Shown here piece after piece: positions 42,802 to 52,627 of a DNA stretch of 64,000 bases. This DNA comes from Shimia thalassica (GTDB taxonomy: Bacteria > Pseudomonadota > Alphaproteobacteria > Rhodobacterales > Rhodobacteraceae), in the NCBI RefSeq assembly GCF_001458215.1, contig NZ_CYTW01000003.1, positions 1 to 64,000 on the forward strand, in the 5' to 3' direction. Position 1 is the first letter of the stretch, and the number at the start of each line of letters is the position of its first letter. The translations under genes and the position numbers were made by a program. Under the pieces are notes generated by a model. It was not told the DNA's origin, made no database searches, and saw only the letters and a program-made list of their open reading frames with translations.

Positions 42802-44159
42802 TTTTTGCCGGGGGTGCCGTCGAATTTCTTCTCAATGTCGACCCAGCAGTCGATATAGTCGTCCTGCAGTGGGGCTTCACTTGCGGCAAATCCGGTCAAG
42901 TGTTGTGGGAAGCGTGTTTCGAACATGAAGGACATGGTGTTGTCCAGCTTTTCGGCGGTCAGATCTGCATTCGAGGCGCCCTCGAACGCGTTCTTGTCGG
43001 GGCCGTGCGGCAGCATCATGTTGTGCAGCGACATGCCGCCGGGGATGAACCCTTGGGGCTTGGCGTCGTACTGGCCATAGATGTTGCCCATCAGCTCGGA
43101 CATGATGTTCTTGTGATACCACGGTGGGCGGAATGTGTCCTCGGCCACCATCCAGCGCTCGCGGAACAACACAAAGTCGATGTTCGCGGTGCCCGGCTGA
43201 CCCGAAGGTGCGGTCAGGACGGTAAAGATCGAGGGATCGGGGTGATCAAACAGGATCGCACCGACAGGGCAATAGGTGCGCAGGTCGTATTTCACCGGCG
43301 CATAGTTGCCGTGCCATGCCACAACATCCAATGGGGACTGGGCGATTTCGGTTTTGTGAAACTGTCCGCACCACTTTACGGTCACTGTCGACGGGACTTC
43401 GCGGTCTTCAAAGGCGGCTACGGGCGCTTTGAAATCACGCGGGTTGGCCATGCAGTTCGCGCCGATCGGGCCACGACCGGGCAGTTCGAATTTCTGGCCA
43501 TAGTTTTCGCAGACAAACCCACGTGCCGGACCTTCGAGAACTTCGACACGGTAAAGCAGGCCGCGGGGAAGAATGGCGATTTCCTTTGGCTCGACATCAA
43601 TGATGCCCAGCTCGGTTGAAAAACGCAGAACGCCCTCTTGTGGCACAACCAGCATTTCCGAGTCGGCCGAGAAAAAATAGTCATCCTCCATCGAGGTGTT
43701 GACCAGATAAGTATGCGTGGCCATGCCCACTTGGGTGTTCACATCACCCGCGGTGGTCATGGTGCGCATGCCCGAAATCCATGTGAGCGCATCTTCACTG
43801 TGGGGAACAGGGTCCCAACGGTATTGACCCAGTGAGATCACGTCAGGGTCTACGTTCGGGGCAGATTTCCAGTAAGGCACATCAATTTTTGTATAGCGAT
43901 GCGAGTGCTTGACCGACGGGCGGATACGATAGCACCAGGTCCGTTCGTTCTGGTGAGATGGTGCCGTAAAGGCGGTGCCGGACAGCTGTTCGCCATAAAG
44001 CCCGTAATTGCATTTTTGCGGGCTGTTCATGCCCTGCGGCAGTGCACCGGGCAGAACCTCGGTTTCATAATCATTGCCAAACCCTGGCATATACCCTTCA
44101 TTTGGACCTTCCAGAGAAGGGGCAACTTGCATCCGGGTGGGATGAGCCAAATCTTTCAT
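42798..44159 (-). CDS. hmgA: Homogentisate 1,2-dioxygenase
   Basis: A 453-residue iron-dependent ring-cleaving dioxygenase. The iron ligands lie in [12 protein letters not shown] (His, Glu) and [12 protein letters not shown] (His). The N-terminus reads [30 protein letters not shown] precedes the ATG. First gene of the operon and divergent from a MarR regulator. Confidence 0.97.
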   Translation of the reverse strand: MKDLAHPTRMQVAPSLEGPNEGYMPGFGNDYETEVLPGALPQGMNSPQKCNYGLYGEQLSGTAFTAPSHQNERTWCYRIRPSVKHSHRYTKIDVPYWKSAPNVDPDVISLGQYRWDPVPHSEDALTWISGMRTMTTAGDVNTQVGMATHTYLVNTSMEDDYFFSADSEMLVVPQEGVLRFSTELGIIDVEPKEIAILPRGLLYRVEVLEGPARGFVCENYGQKFELPGRGPIGANCMANPRDFKAPVAAFEDREVPSTVTVKWCGQFHKTEIAQSPLDVVAWHGNYAPVKYDLRTYCPVGAILFDHPDPSIFTVLTAPSGQPGTANIDFVLFRERWMVAEDTFRPPWYHKNIMSELMGNIYGQYDAKPQGFIPGGMSLHNMMLPHGPDKNAFEGASNADLTAEKLDNTMSFMFETRFPQHLTGFAASEAPLQDDYIDCWVDIEKKFDGTPGKK

Positions 44160-44207
44160 CGCGCGTTCCTTAGTGACAGTTTCTGTCGAATTTGGTTGCT
44201 TTGGTAA

Positions 44208-44225
44208 TAGTTGTTTTTGTAACTA
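44208..44225. promoter_or_regulatory. Candidate MarR operator between hmgA and its regulator
   Basis: TAGTT (44208-44212) and AACTA (44221-44225) form an inverted repeat in the 87-bp divergent gap. A second repeat, GACAG-TTT-CTGTC (44175-44187), lies nearer hmgA in its leader. Confidence 0.5.
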
Positions 44226-44246
44226 ACAAGCAGGAGGATACTGAAA

Positions 44247-44684
44247 ATGTCAGAAAACGATGATTTTAACTTACAGGTCTTTCTGCCCTACCTGTTGAAT
44301 CAGGCCGCCGAAGAAAGCAGCATCGCCTTTACCCAAGTCTATAAAAACAAATACGGAATGTTGCGCACCGAGTGGCGTGTGCTGTTCCATCTGGGGTCGT
44401 TTGGGAAGCTGAATGCCACCGAGATCGGGGCCCGTTCAAAAATTCATAAAACGAAAATCAGCCGCGCCGTTCAGAAACTGGTCGAAAAGCGATTCGTGGT
44501 GCGCGAGCGTTCCGAAGACGATCGACGTCAGGAATTCTTGACCCTGACATCTGCCGGACAAACAGCGTATGCTGATCTGCGAAATGTCGCGCGGGATTAC
44601 GATGCGGCCCTGTGTGACAAGTTTTCGGAAGACGAAGTTCTTTTACTGCGCAAGATGTTGAGACGGCTTGCCGCGATGGAGTGA
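44247..44684 (+). CDS. MarR-family regulator, probable homogentisate operon repressor
   Basis: A 145-residue winged-helix protein: LRTEWRVLFHLGSFGKLNATEIGARS, then IHKTKISRAVQKLVEKRFVVRERSEDDRRQEFL, which includes the DRR wing motif. AGGAGGATACTGAAA precedes the ATG. It is divergent from hmgA, which it most likely represses, and 9 bp upstream of an adenylate cyclase gene. Confidence 0.88.
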   Translation: MSENDDFNLQVFLPYLLNQAAEESSIAFTQVYKNKYGMLRTEWRVLFHLGSFGKLNATEIGARSKIHKTKISRAVQKLVEKRFVVRERSEDDRRQEFLTLTSAGQTAYADLRNVARDYDAALCDKFSEDEVLLLRKMLRRLAAME

Positions 44685-44693
44685 TTTAGATTT

Positions 44694-45923
44694 ATGAGCT
44701 GCCAAACAATAGCCAATACCAAAAACCTTTCTGAATGGCTTGTTGCGAATGGATTAGAAGGCGCGAGCCAAGGGCAGTTGCTTGAGGAGTATTGCAACAA
44801 ACTGTTGGCGATGGGGGTTCCCCTGCTGCGCTTGCATGTTGCCCAAAGGGCATTTCATCCGGAATACGGCGGCATCGGGTTTGACTGGCTTCGTGAAAGC
44901 GGATTTTCGGACGAGCAGTACACCTATAGCGAAACCCCCGTTCAGCAATGGCTGGCCAGCCCGTTCTATATGATGTTGCAAGAACGGATTTGGGAGTACC
45001 GCGAGCGCATCGGCATCGAAGGACACCAGAGCACCTTTCCCTTGTTGCAGGGGTTACAGGAAAGTGGCGCAACAGATTATGTCGCGGCGGCCGTTTTGTT
45101 TGAAAAGCCTGATCCATCAAAGGGACCGGATCCCAACGATACCCCCGAAGGAATGTTGATTTCCTGGACGTCTGATGCTGCAGACGGGTTCAGCGATGAC
45201 GACGTTGCCTTGCTCAAAGAAACCTTGCCGGTTTTGGGGCTTGCCCTGAAATCCGCAGCAAACCGTCAAATGGCGAGCGATCTGTTAAAGGTCTATCTGG
45301 GGCGGGACGCTGGGCAGCGTGTGCTGTCTGGGGAAATTCGACGGGGCAGCCTACAGAGTCTGGACGCGGTCATTTTCTATTTCGACCTCTCCGGATTTAC
45401 GGTCATGACCGAACAGATTCCGGCACCTTCCATTGTTGAAATGCTGAACGACTATTTTGCCCTGGCCGTGAAAATCGTGCGCGAACACGGGGGCCATGTT
45501 CTCAAGTTCATGGGGGACGGCATGTTGGCGATGTTCGACCATGGAGAAATGGGCGACGCTGCAAAATCTGCGCTGGACGCTTCGGTTGATCTGGGCGCAG
45601 GTATGGAGGTGCTCAGTGCGGGGCGCGCGGCAAAGGGGCTGCCGCATACGGGCTATACATTGGCGCTGCATGCAGGCGAAATTCTCTATGGCAACATCGG
45701 CGCGGAAACACGTCTTGATTTCACGGTCATCGGGTCGGCGGTAAATCAAACGGCGCGGATTGGCGGGATGCATGGGGCGCTTGGGCAAAAAGTGCTGATT
45801 TCGCAAGCGGTCCAGAATGCCGCCGTTGATACCGAATATGACCTTGTCCCACTGGGGCGCTATATGCTGCGCGGCGTGACCGAACCCCAGATGCTTTATA
45901 CGCTTTATTTGCGAGGTTCCTGA
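44694..45923 (+). CDS. Class III adenylate cyclase with unknown N-terminal sensor
   Basis: A 409-residue protein. Residues ~220-360 are a class III cyclase domain with all key positions: metal Asp231 (FDLSGF) and Asp275 (GDG), adenine-selecting Lys271 and Asp342, and transition-state Asn351 and Arg355. It should therefore make cAMP. The first ~200 residues are an uncharacterised domain typical of rhizobial/roseobacterial cyclases; there is no membrane segment. It is probably co-transcribed with the upstream MarR gene, which could link aromatic catabolism to cAMP (inference). Confidence 0.86.
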   Translation: MSCQTIANTKNLSEWLVANGLEGASQGQLLEEYCNKLLAMGVPLLRLHVAQRAFHPEYGGIGFDWLRESGFSDEQYTYSETPVQQWLASPFYMMLQERIWEYRERIGIEGHQSTFPLLQGLQESGATDYVAAAVLFEKPDPSKGPDPNDTPEGMLISWTSDAADGFSDDDVALLKETLPVLGLALKSAANRQMASDLLKVYLGRDAGQRVLSGEIRRGSLQSLDAVIFYFDLSGFTVMTEQIPAPSIVEMLNDYFALAVKIVREHGGHVLKFMGDGMLAMFDHGEMGDAAKSALDASVDLGAGMEVLSAGRAAKGLPHTGYTLALHAGEILYGNIGAETRLDFTVIGSAVNQTARIGGMHGALGQKVLISQAVQNAAVDTEYDLVPLGRYMLRGVTEPQMLYTLYLRGS

Positions 45924-45993
45924 ACCTGCCCTTTACAAGTGCAACCGTTGGCGCAAGACATAGCAAACGGCATTGAACCAGGAGCGCGAACAG

Positions 45994-47463
45994 ATGGCAC
46001 AGGCGGATAGATACCCCGCTCAGGGTGGGTTGGATCCTCAAGATTGGGATGCATTTCGGGCGCGGGCTCATGACATGCTGGATGCTGCGCTGGAGCAGAT
46101 GAAGAGTGCCGAGCAGGGGGCCGTCTGGACACCGCTGCCGGAAGACACAAAAGAGACCTATCGCACGCCTTTGCCGCGCGAAGGCAAGGGTGGCGAGGCC
46201 GTTGCCGACCAGTTGGCACAGCTTTTGCCCTATGGAGTGGGAAACACCCATCCACGGTTCTTTGGCTGGGTGCATGGAAGTGGCACACCGGGCAACCTTA
46301 TGGCGGATATTGCCGCTGCCGCGCTGAATGCCAATTTGGGAGGGCGCGACCACGGGGCGATGTACGTCGAGAAACAGGTTCTCGACTGGGTCCGGGAATT
46401 GTTCGATTTCCCCGAAGACTCGAGCGGGCTTGTGGTGTCTGGCACTTCGGTTGCAACGGTTATTGCCCTGAAAACTGCGCGTGATCGCGCGCTGGGCTGG
46501 GCCAGCCGCAAGGAAGGCGTCGATGGCGCGCGCCTTGTTGGGTACACCTCCGAACAAACGCACAGTTGTGTCGCAAGAGCCTTTGATATTCTCGGGCTGG
46601 GGTCCGACGCGTTGCGCAAGATTCCGACCGACGCAGATTTTCGGATCGACCTCGAGGCGCTGACCCACGCAATCGACGCCGACCGTGCCGCCGGATATCA
46701 CCCTTTTGCAGTGATTGGTACGGCAGGTGCCGTCAACGTCGGTTCAATCGACGACCTGTCGGCTGTGGCGGACATCGCGGCCAAAGAAAACCTGTGGATG
46801 CATGTTGATGGCGCATTTGGCGCGCTTGGCGTGCTCAGCGAGACGGTCCGCCCCATGTTGAAGGGGCTTGAACGCGCAGACTCGCTTGCCTTCGATTTCC
46901 ACAAATGGATGCATGTGAACTATGATGCGGGATGTGTTTTGATCAGTTCGGAAGAAGAACACCGCAAAACATTCTCGGAGCGTCCCGAATACCTCAAGGC
47001 AGCGTCGCGTGGTCTGGCCGCCGGAAACCCTTGGCCTGTGGAATACGGTCCGGAATTGTCGCGCGGGTTTCGCGCGCTCAAGGTTTGGACACAGATTGCA
47101 GAGCATGGCACAGACCGCATTGGTGCGATGGTTGAACGTAATTGCGGCCAGGCGGTGTTGCTGGGGAAACTGGTCGATGCGGCGGATGATCTGGAATTGA
47201 TGGCGCCTGTTGCCCTAAACATTTGCTGTTTCCGCGTGTTGCGGGCGGGTCTGGACGATACGGCCCTGGATGCACTGAACGAAGAAATCGTGATCCGGTT
47301 GCAGGAAGACGGGATTGCCGCGCCCTCGACGACAAAAATTCATGGGCGCGTCGCGATCCGAGTGAACATCACCAACCACCGTACAAAAGACGAAGATATG
47401 GAAATCCTACTGTCTGCGATCAAGAGAATAGTTCCCGACTGTTCTCAAGAAGCGGCAGAGTGA
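45994..47463 (+). CDS. PLP-dependent group II decarboxylase, second copy in the window
   Basis: A 489-residue decarboxylase-family enzyme. The PLP Asp lies in MHVDGAFGALGV and the Schiff-base Lys in FDFHKWMHVNYD (near residue 310). ATG 45994 has AGGAG ten bases upstream; an in-frame TTG at 45973 is less likely. It is only distantly like the decarboxylase at 15-16 kb. It ends in a GTGA overlap with an EamA exporter, suggesting its amine or aldehyde product is exported. The substrate is not readable. Confidence 0.85.
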   Translation: MAQADRYPAQGGLDPQDWDAFRARAHDMLDAALEQMKSAEQGAVWTPLPEDTKETYRTPLPREGKGGEAVADQLAQLLPYGVGNTHPRFFGWVHGSGTPGNLMADIAAAALNANLGGRDHGAMYVEKQVLDWVRELFDFPEDSSGLVVSGTSVATVIALKTARDRALGWASRKEGVDGARLVGYTSEQTHSCVARAFDILGLGSDALRKIPTDADFRIDLEALTHAIDADRAAGYHPFAVIGTAGAVNVGSIDDLSAVADIAAKENLWMHVDGAFGALGVLSETVRPMLKGLERADSLAFDFHKWMHVNYDAGCVLISSEEEHRKTFSERPEYLKAASRGLAAGNPWPVEYGPELSRGFRALKVWTQIAEHGTDRIGAMVERNCGQAVLLGKLVDAADDLELMAPVALNICCFRVLRAGLDDTALDALNEEIVIRLQEDGIAAPSTTKIHGRVAIRVNITNHRTKDEDMEILLSAIKRIVPDCSQEAAE

Positions 47464-48338
47464 ACACGCAAACCAAAGGTCTTTTGATTACAACACTTGG
47501 GGTGTTGTGTGTACTGCCGGACTCCCTGTTCATTCGCCTTATCGACGCGGATGCGCTTGTGATCGCGTTCTGGCGCAATCTGATGGCGGGCATGGGTGTC
47601 CTGATCGGTGTTCTCGCCTTTCAAGGCACGGCCCCGTTTCGCGCGGTGATGGCAACGGGGATCAATGGGTGGATTTACGTTGTCACACTTGGGGCCAGCG
47701 GGGTTCTGTTTGTCATCGCGATCAGCCTTACCAGCGTTGCAAATGCGGTGTTTATCATAGCATCCATGCCAATCTTCGCTGCAATTTTCAGCCGCGTCTT
47801 TTTGAGTGAAAAAATAAGCCCGCACATGATGATCACGATTGTCTGTGTCACGGCCGGGCTTGGCGTGATCGCATATGGGTCAGGCGAGACATCGAATGCC
47901 AGCCTTGTCGGGGATGTGGCGGCTTTGCTTGTCGCAGCAAGTTTCGCGGCGGGATTGACCGCCGTGCGGGGTGTCAAAGACGTCTCAATGGTGCCTGCCG
48001 TGCCGATTGCCTATGTCGGGGCGGCCCTGTTGATCCTGCCCTTTGTCGATGTGTTTTCGGTTCCGTCAGATCAAGTTTGGATGCTGCCGGTCTATGGTGG
48101 CTTTATCGTTGCAAGCGCAACACTGCTTGCCCTTGGGCCGCGCTATATCACCTCTGCAGAGGTGGCCCTTTTGATCCTGTTGGAATCGGTTCTGGCCCCG
48201 ATCATCATCTGGGCGTTTTTAGGAGAACAGCCGGGGCGCTGGGCCTTGATCGGCGGCGCACTGGTTGTTGGCGCGCTGGCCGGATCAAATATCATTGCCT
48301 TGCGGCGCAAAAGGGGCGTGAAAGCCCCTTTGCAATAG
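47460..48338 (+). CDS. EamA/DMT-family transporter
   Basis: A 292-residue inner-membrane protein with ten hydrophobic segments in two EamA repeats (residues ~5-135 and ~150-285). It begins at a GTG that overlaps the decarboxylase stop (GTGA), so translation is coupled. The family exports amino acids, amines and other metabolites. An earlier in-frame ATG at 47223 lies deep inside the decarboxylase gene and is rejected. Confidence 0.86.
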   Translation: MNTQTKGLLITTLGVLCVLPDSLFIRLIDADALVIAFWRNLMAGMGVLIGVLAFQGTAPFRAVMATGINGWIYVVTLGASGVLFVIAISLTSVANAVFIIASMPIFAAIFSRVFLSEKISPHMMITIVCVTAGLGVIAYGSGETSNASLVGDVAALLVAASFAAGLTAVRGVKDVSMVPAVPIAYVGAALLILPFVDVFSVPSDQVWMLPVYGGFIVASATLLALGPRYITSAEVALLILLESVLAPIIIWAFLGEQPGRWALIGGALVVGALAGSNIIALRRKRGVKAPLQ

Positions 48339-48349
48339 GCGACAAATGA

Positions 48350-49159
48350 TCAGAAGTTCACGTCAACATTCGGCAAATTCAATGCCTTGATCAACTCGCG
48401 AAGTTCCTGACGCGCCGCGACATTCGAGATATTGAGCTGCTTCACCCCGATGTCACGCAGATCCAGCAGGGTCAGGCCACGCGGGAACAGTTCGCGGAAA
48501 ATGACACGCTCGTTAAAGCCGGGTGCGACGCGGAAACCGATGCGGCGCGCGAGGTTATCCAGCGCCTTGCCCATCTTTTCCTTGTTGACCATTTGCTGCG
48601 CCCCCATGCGGTTTCGCAGCACAACCCAGTCAATGGGTTTGAGCCCCGCCTGCGCACGCAGCTGTCGCGCATTCCAGACCATCTCGGAATAGACCGATGG
48701 CCCCATGATCTTTTCGCCAAGCGCATCGACATGGGCCAGCAGGTCAAAGTCAATAAAGCTATCGTTCAGGGGGGTCACAAGCGTATCGGCCAAAGAGTGC
48801 GCCACCTGGCTCAGCCGGGTATGAGATCCCGGGCAATCGATCAGGATAAAGTCGCAATCCGGCTCAAGCGTTGCAACCGCCGCGGAAAGACGCAGATCAT
48901 AGATGTTCTCGCCCGGCTTTACCGAAGCGGCATCGATGTCAGGCAGTTCGTGATATACGGCAGAAGGCAGCTCGAGACCTTTTTCGCTCAGAAATTTCTG
49001 GCGGTTAAAGGCATACCGGCCGAAGGTTTTCTGTCGCAAGTCCAGATCCAGCGCGCCAACCTTGTGGCCCATGCGCGCCAAAGCGGTGGCGATATGCATC
49101 GACATGGTGGATTTGCCCGCACCGCCTTTTTCATTCCCCACGACAATAATATGCGCCAT
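48350..49159 (-). CDS. mipZ: Division-plane positioning ATPase MipZ
   Basis: A 269-residue ParA/MinD-superfamily ATPase. Deviant Walker A NEKGGAGKSTMSMH (residues 9-22), the ALDLDLRQKTFGRY switch stretch, Walker B FILIDCPG, and the C-terminal FNERVIFRELFPRGLTLLDL are all MipZ-like. In alphaproteobacteria it forms a bipolar gradient and inhibits FtsZ away from midcell. It is monocistronic. Confidence 0.93.
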   Translation of the reverse strand: MAHIIVVGNEKGGAGKSTMSMHIATALARMGHKVGALDLDLRQKTFGRYAFNRQKFLSEKGLELPSAVYHELPDIDAASVKPGENIYDLRLSAAVATLEPDCDFILIDCPGSHTRLSQVAHSLADTLVTPLNDSFIDFDLLAHVDALGEKIMGPSVYSEMVWNARQLRAQAGLKPIDWVVLRNRMGAQQMVNKEKMGKALDNLARRIGFRVAPGFNERVIFRELFPRGLTLLDLRDIGVKQLNISNVAARQELRELIKALNLPNVDVNF

Positions 49160-49288
49160 GTGCTTGTTCCCGCTGCCCTAAATGTTTGAACGCGCTCTTT
49201 GGCGCGATGGCTGTCTTATGCACACTATATGTTGTGGCAGGCAAGAGGGGAAGCTTTCCGTATTTTCCCATCTTGCCGTTTCGCAAAA

Positions 49289-49909
49289 CTATCGTCTGGG
49301 CCGGCGATTGGGTTTGCGTGAGGGACGTGGCCCGTCACCCGCTGGCGGAATGCGATGTGCCGGCGCATCGTTCCATGTGCCGGGCAAAAGACCGTCGATT
49401 GTCCAAGGGCCGATCGCATAGCGGATCAAGCGCAGGGTCGGGTGCCCGACGGCGGCTGTCATGCGGCGCACCTGACGGTTGCGGCCTTCGGATATGGTGA
49501 TCTTTAGCCAGCAATCCGGCACGGATTTTCGAACGCGAATGGGCGGTGTGCGCGGCCAGAGAGACGCAGGTTCATCCATCCGCGCAACTTGGGCCGGGCG
49601 TGTTTTGCCGTCTTTCAGGTCGACACCTTTGCGCAGGCTTTCCAAGGCGGCGTCAGACGGTGTGCCTTCGACCTGAACCCAATATGTTTTGGGCCATTTG
49701 TTGCGGGGATTGGCGATCTTTTGTTGCAATCCGCCATCGTCTGTCAGGACAAGCAATCCCTCGCTATCGCGATCCAGTCGCCCCGCAGCATAGACACCGG
49801 GGACATCAATGAATTCGGACAGGGTGCGACGGGTCGTGCCTTCGGTGCCCTTGTCGGTGAATTGGGACAACACATCAAAGGGCTTGTTGAACAAGAGAGT
49901 GCGCGGCAT
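49289..49909 (-). CDS. rluE: Pseudouridine synthase, RluE type
   Basis: About 206 residues of the RsuA/RluE family, which modifies a U in 23S r[23 protein letters not shown] contains the catalytic Asp. [14 protein letters not shown] at the N-terminus and [29 protein letters not shown] near the C-terminus match E. coli RluE closely. No S4 domain is present. ATGs at 49909, 49942 and 49981 are all possible; none has a clear ribosome site, and 49909 opens on the conserved core. The C-terminal tail is basic. Confidence 0.88.
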   Translation of the reverse strand: MPRTLLFNKPFDVLSQFTDKGTEGTTRRTLSEFIDVPGVYAAGRLDRDSEGLLVLTDDGGLQQKIANPRNKWPKTYWVQVEGTPSDAALESLRKGVDLKDGKTRPAQVARMDEPASLWPRTPPIRVRKSVPDCWLKITISEGRNRQVRRMTAAVGHPTLRLIRYAIGPWTIDGLLPGTWNDAPAHRIPPAGDGPRPSRKPNRRPRR

Positions 49910-50018
49910 GGCGGGGGCTTTCGCAAGAGGTTGTCCCGTCATAAGGGGCACAGCAGGGGGGTTGCAAGTCACGCTGTTCATGCAACAGATAGCCAGAGCA
50001 GTTGTTCAGGAGAGTCCG

Positions 50019-51161
50019 ATGGATGCCAAGGATATGAAACCCGCAACACTCGCCGCACAGGCCGGCGGTGTTATTGATGTTCAAAGTGGTGGCGTTGTGC
50101 CCCCGATCCAGCCGTCGACAACGTTCGCTCGGGATCGGGACTATGAGCCGCTAAACGCAGACAACATCTATGCACGTGACCACAATGATGTGGCGCGACA
50201 GGCCGAAGCCGTTCTGGCACAGCTGGAAGGCGGGACAGAGGCGCTGTTGTTCCCCTCGGGCATGGCGGCGATTGCCGCTTTGTTTCGAACCGTTCCCAAC
50301 GGGGGCCGTGTGGTTGTGCAGTCAGGTATCTATTGGGGCACGACAAAGTGGATCAGGGATTTCTGCGAGCGCCGCCAGATTGAAATGACAGAAGTCGAGG
50401 CAAGTGACATTGCCCAGCTTCAAGAGGCCTGCGCACAGGCGCCTGCGCAAATTGTTTGGATCGAAACGCCATCAAACCCGTGGTTGCGGATCGTCGATAT
50501 CGAGGCCGCAGCTGAGGCAGCGCACCAGACCGGCGCTCTTTTGGTTGTGGACAGCACGGCGGCAACGCCGATTTTGTCCAAGCCCTTCGCGCTGGGGGCG
50601 GACATCGTGATGCATTCGACAACCAAAGCCATCAACGGGCATTCGGATGTGTTGAGCGGTGTTTTGGTCGCCAAGGAAACAGGACCCGTTTGGGATGAAA
50701 TTGCGACAGACCGTGCCAGTGCCGGTGCTGTGCTTGGGCCGTTTGAAGCGTGGCTTTTGTTGCGCGGCATGCGGACTTTGCCGCTGCGTGTGAACCAGAT
50801 GTGTTCGAACGCGATGAAGGTTGCCGTGTTTCTCGATGACCATCCGCAGGTCGAAGAAGTGCTGTATCCGGGACTGCCGAGCCATGCCGGTCATGATTTG
50901 GCCTGCAAGCAGATGAAGGGGGGCTTCGGGTTTCTGATGTCATTCCTTGTCAAAGGCGGGCGCGAAGACGCGCTAAAGGTGGCGGGGCGGCTCAACCTGT
51001 TTCATCGGGCGACATCCCTTGGCGGTGTCGAAAGCCTTGTCGAGCATCGTTATACGATTGAACCGCATACGGGTATTCCGGAAAACCTGTTGCGAATCTC
51101 GATCGGTATCGAGGACGCAGATGACCTGATCGCGGATCTGGCGCAGGCATTGGGCCAATAA
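50019..51161 (+). CDS. Cystathionine gamma-synthase / homoserine sulfhydrylase family PLP enzyme
   Basis: A 380-residue transsulfuration-family enzyme. The PLP Lys lies in MHSTTKAINGHSDVLSG (near residue 205), with PPIQPSTTF near the N-terminus and RIETPSNP-like WIETPSNPWLRI in the middle. CAGGAGAGTCCG precedes ATG 50019, favoured over the upstream ATG at 49809. The exact reaction (cystathionine synthesis, lyase or direct sulfhydrylation) cannot be settled from sequence. It is divergent from rluE. Confidence 0.85.
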   Translation: MDAKDMKPATLAAQAGGVIDVQSGGVVPPIQPSTTFARDRDYEPLNADNIYARDHNDVARQAEAVLAQLEGGTEALLFPSGMAAIAALFRTVPNGGRVVVQSGIYWGTTKWIRDFCERRQIEMTEVEASDIAQLQEACAQAPAQIVWIETPSNPWLRIVDIEAAAEAAHQTGALLVVDSTAATPILSKPFALGADIVMHSTTKAINGHSDVLSGVLVAKETGPVWDEIATDRASAGAVLGPFEAWLLLRGMRTLPLRVNQMCSNAMKVAVFLDDHPQVEEVLYPGLPSHAGHDLACKQMKGGFGFLMSFLVKGGREDALKVAGRLNLFHRATSLGGVESLVEHRYTIEPHTGIPENLLRISIGIEDADDLIADLAQALGQ

Positions 51162-51164
51162 CAG

Positions 51165-52310
51165 CTAGCCTTTGGGCGCAAGCTTTCGGCGCAGAGGCAG
51201 CATCGGGCGTTCGACGATGCGGTACATCAAGGCGGCATAGGCCAAAGACAATGCAGCAGCCCCAAGAACCAATGCGGGGCTGCCATGGCTGGCAAGCCCG
51301 TTATATTCCAGCGCTTTGACGATCAGATAGTGCACAAGGTAAAGCGTGTAAGACCAAACGCCAATTTGCGAGATCCAAGACAGGTTCAGGGGTTTGAACA
51401 GGTGGGTGTCTGGCTGGGTGACGGCGTAGTGAAAAACCGGCATCAAAGCCAATCCCTGAAGGCTATAGCGCAGCGTGGATCGAAAGGCGGGTTCGCGAAT
51501 GGCAAAGGTCAGAAGCAGCAGGATGACTGCTGCGCCAAGCCACACCCATTTGAAATGATCCGCCTTGAACAGGCGATCTGCGGCACCGTTGGCTTGAAGG
51601 ATCGCAAGCAGACACCCAAACAGCAATGCATCAATCCGCGTGTCTGTGGAAATGTAGATTTCCCATTCGCTGCTTTGAAAGTGAACAAACCGCACAACCC
51701 GCCAAACCAGAGTTGCAACAAGGATCATGGCCAGAATCCGAGAGGCCCCAAGGCGTTTGTGCAGCAATAAGAACACGGACGGCCAGAGCAGATAAAAATG
51801 CTCTTCTACGGAAAGAGACCAGAAAATCCCGAAGCCGTCGACGCTATTGGTCGGCTCTGCAAACAAAGAATAGTAGTTGTAGTAAAAGAAAATCTGACTG
51901 AGCAGTGTTCCCCAATCCAGCGCGCCCTGAGCGAGGCCGATTGCCACCAGAAACACCCCGACCAAAAGCGTGACCAGCAGGGGCGGCCAGAGGCGCACAA
52001 CACGTCTGAGGAAAAAGCGCGGCAAGGATATCGTGCCGGTTTGCGAAATCTCACGCTGAAGCAATGTGGTGATGAGATAGCCCGACAGAAAGAAGAACAA
52101 TGTCACGCCAAACCCGCCGGGTATCAGATGCGAGACACCTGCATGGCTTGCAAAAACAATCGCAATCGCGACGGTGCGAAATCCGTCCAGCGAAGGTAAT
52201 TGATTGGGAAGGGCGGTCGGCCGGACGTTGGGCACCTCGGGCTCCGTTCGATGATGTGTCTTTTTGAGAAAAGCAAAGCGTCGAATGTTACGCAAGAGAA
52301 TTGATGCCAA
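51165..52310 (-). CDS. Acyltransferase 3 (OafA/YrhL) family membrane protein
   Basis: A 381-residue integral membrane protein of about ten helices. It has the family's first-helix pattern LPSLDGFRTVAIAIVFASHAG (catalytic His region), FFFLSGYLITTLL and the FWSLSVEEHFYLLWP motif. It O-acylates a surface polysaccharide, lipid or peptidoglycan component. There is no SGNH domain. It converges with the transsulfuration gene, 3 bp apart. Confidence 0.9.
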   Translation of the reverse strand: MASILLRNIRRFAFLKKTHHRTEPEVPNVRPTALPNQLPSLDGFRTVAIAIVFASHAGVSHLIPGGFGVTLFFFLSGYLITTLLQREISQTGTISLPRFFLRRVVRLWPPLLVTLLVGVFLVAIGLAQGALDWGTLLSQIFFYYNYYSLFAEPTNSVDGFGIFWSLSVEEHFYLLWPSVFLLLHKRLGASRILAMILVATLVWRVVRFVHFQSSEWEIYISTDTRIDALLFGCLLAILQANGAADRLFKADHFKWVWLGAAVILLLLTFAIREPAFRSTLRYSLQGLALMPVFHYAVTQPDTHLFKPLNLSWISQIGVWSYTLYLVHYLIVKALEYNGLASHGSPALVLGAAALSLAYAALMYRIVERPMLPLRRKLAPKG

Positions 52311-52345
52311 TCTTTAGAGATGGCTTTGGGACGAGGTTCCAAACA

Positions 52346-52374
52346 AAAACGCCGTCCCAAAGGAACGGCGTTTT
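52346..52374 (-). terminator. Intrinsic terminator after rpmE
   Basis: AAAACGCCGT (52346-52355) pairs perfectly with ACGGCGTTTT (52365-52374), followed on the minus strand by TTTTTGTTT. Ends the rplS-rpmE unit. Confidence 0.85.
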
Positions 52375-52394
52375 CTTGAAATCGGAAGCGGTGC

Positions 52395-52616
52395 TTAGAA
52401 GCCCAGACCTTCGTATTTCTTTTTGAACTTCGACACGCGGCCGCCAGCGTCCAGCAGGCGCGAAGTGCCGCCGGTCCATGCTGGGTGCACGGTTGGGTCG
52501 ATGTCCAAAGCCAGGGTGTCGCCTTCTTTGCCGTAGGTCGAACGCATCTTTATAATGGTGCCGTCGGTCATTTTGACGTCGATGAAGTGGTAATCGGGAT
52601 GTGTGTCTTTTTTCAT
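52395..52616 (-). CDS. rpmE: 50S ribosomal protein L31
   Basis: A 73-residue L31 of the type lacking the CxxC zinc motifs ([37 protein letters not shown]). It is a surface protein of the large ribosomal subunit. It follows rplS by 11 bp; GGAGTGG lies before the ATG. Confidence 0.95.
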   Translation of the reverse strand: MKKDTHPDYHFIDVKMTDGTIIKMRSTYGKEGDTLALDIDPTVHPAWTGGTSRLLDAGGRVSKFKKKYEGLGF

Positions 52617-52627
52617 GAGTCCACTCC

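Noticed and set aside
49937-50018. SAM- or SAH-type riboswitch in front of the transsulfuration-family gene
   Set aside because: The 80-110 bases before the gene do not show the pseudoknot consensus of alphaproteobacterial SAM-II or other known classes.
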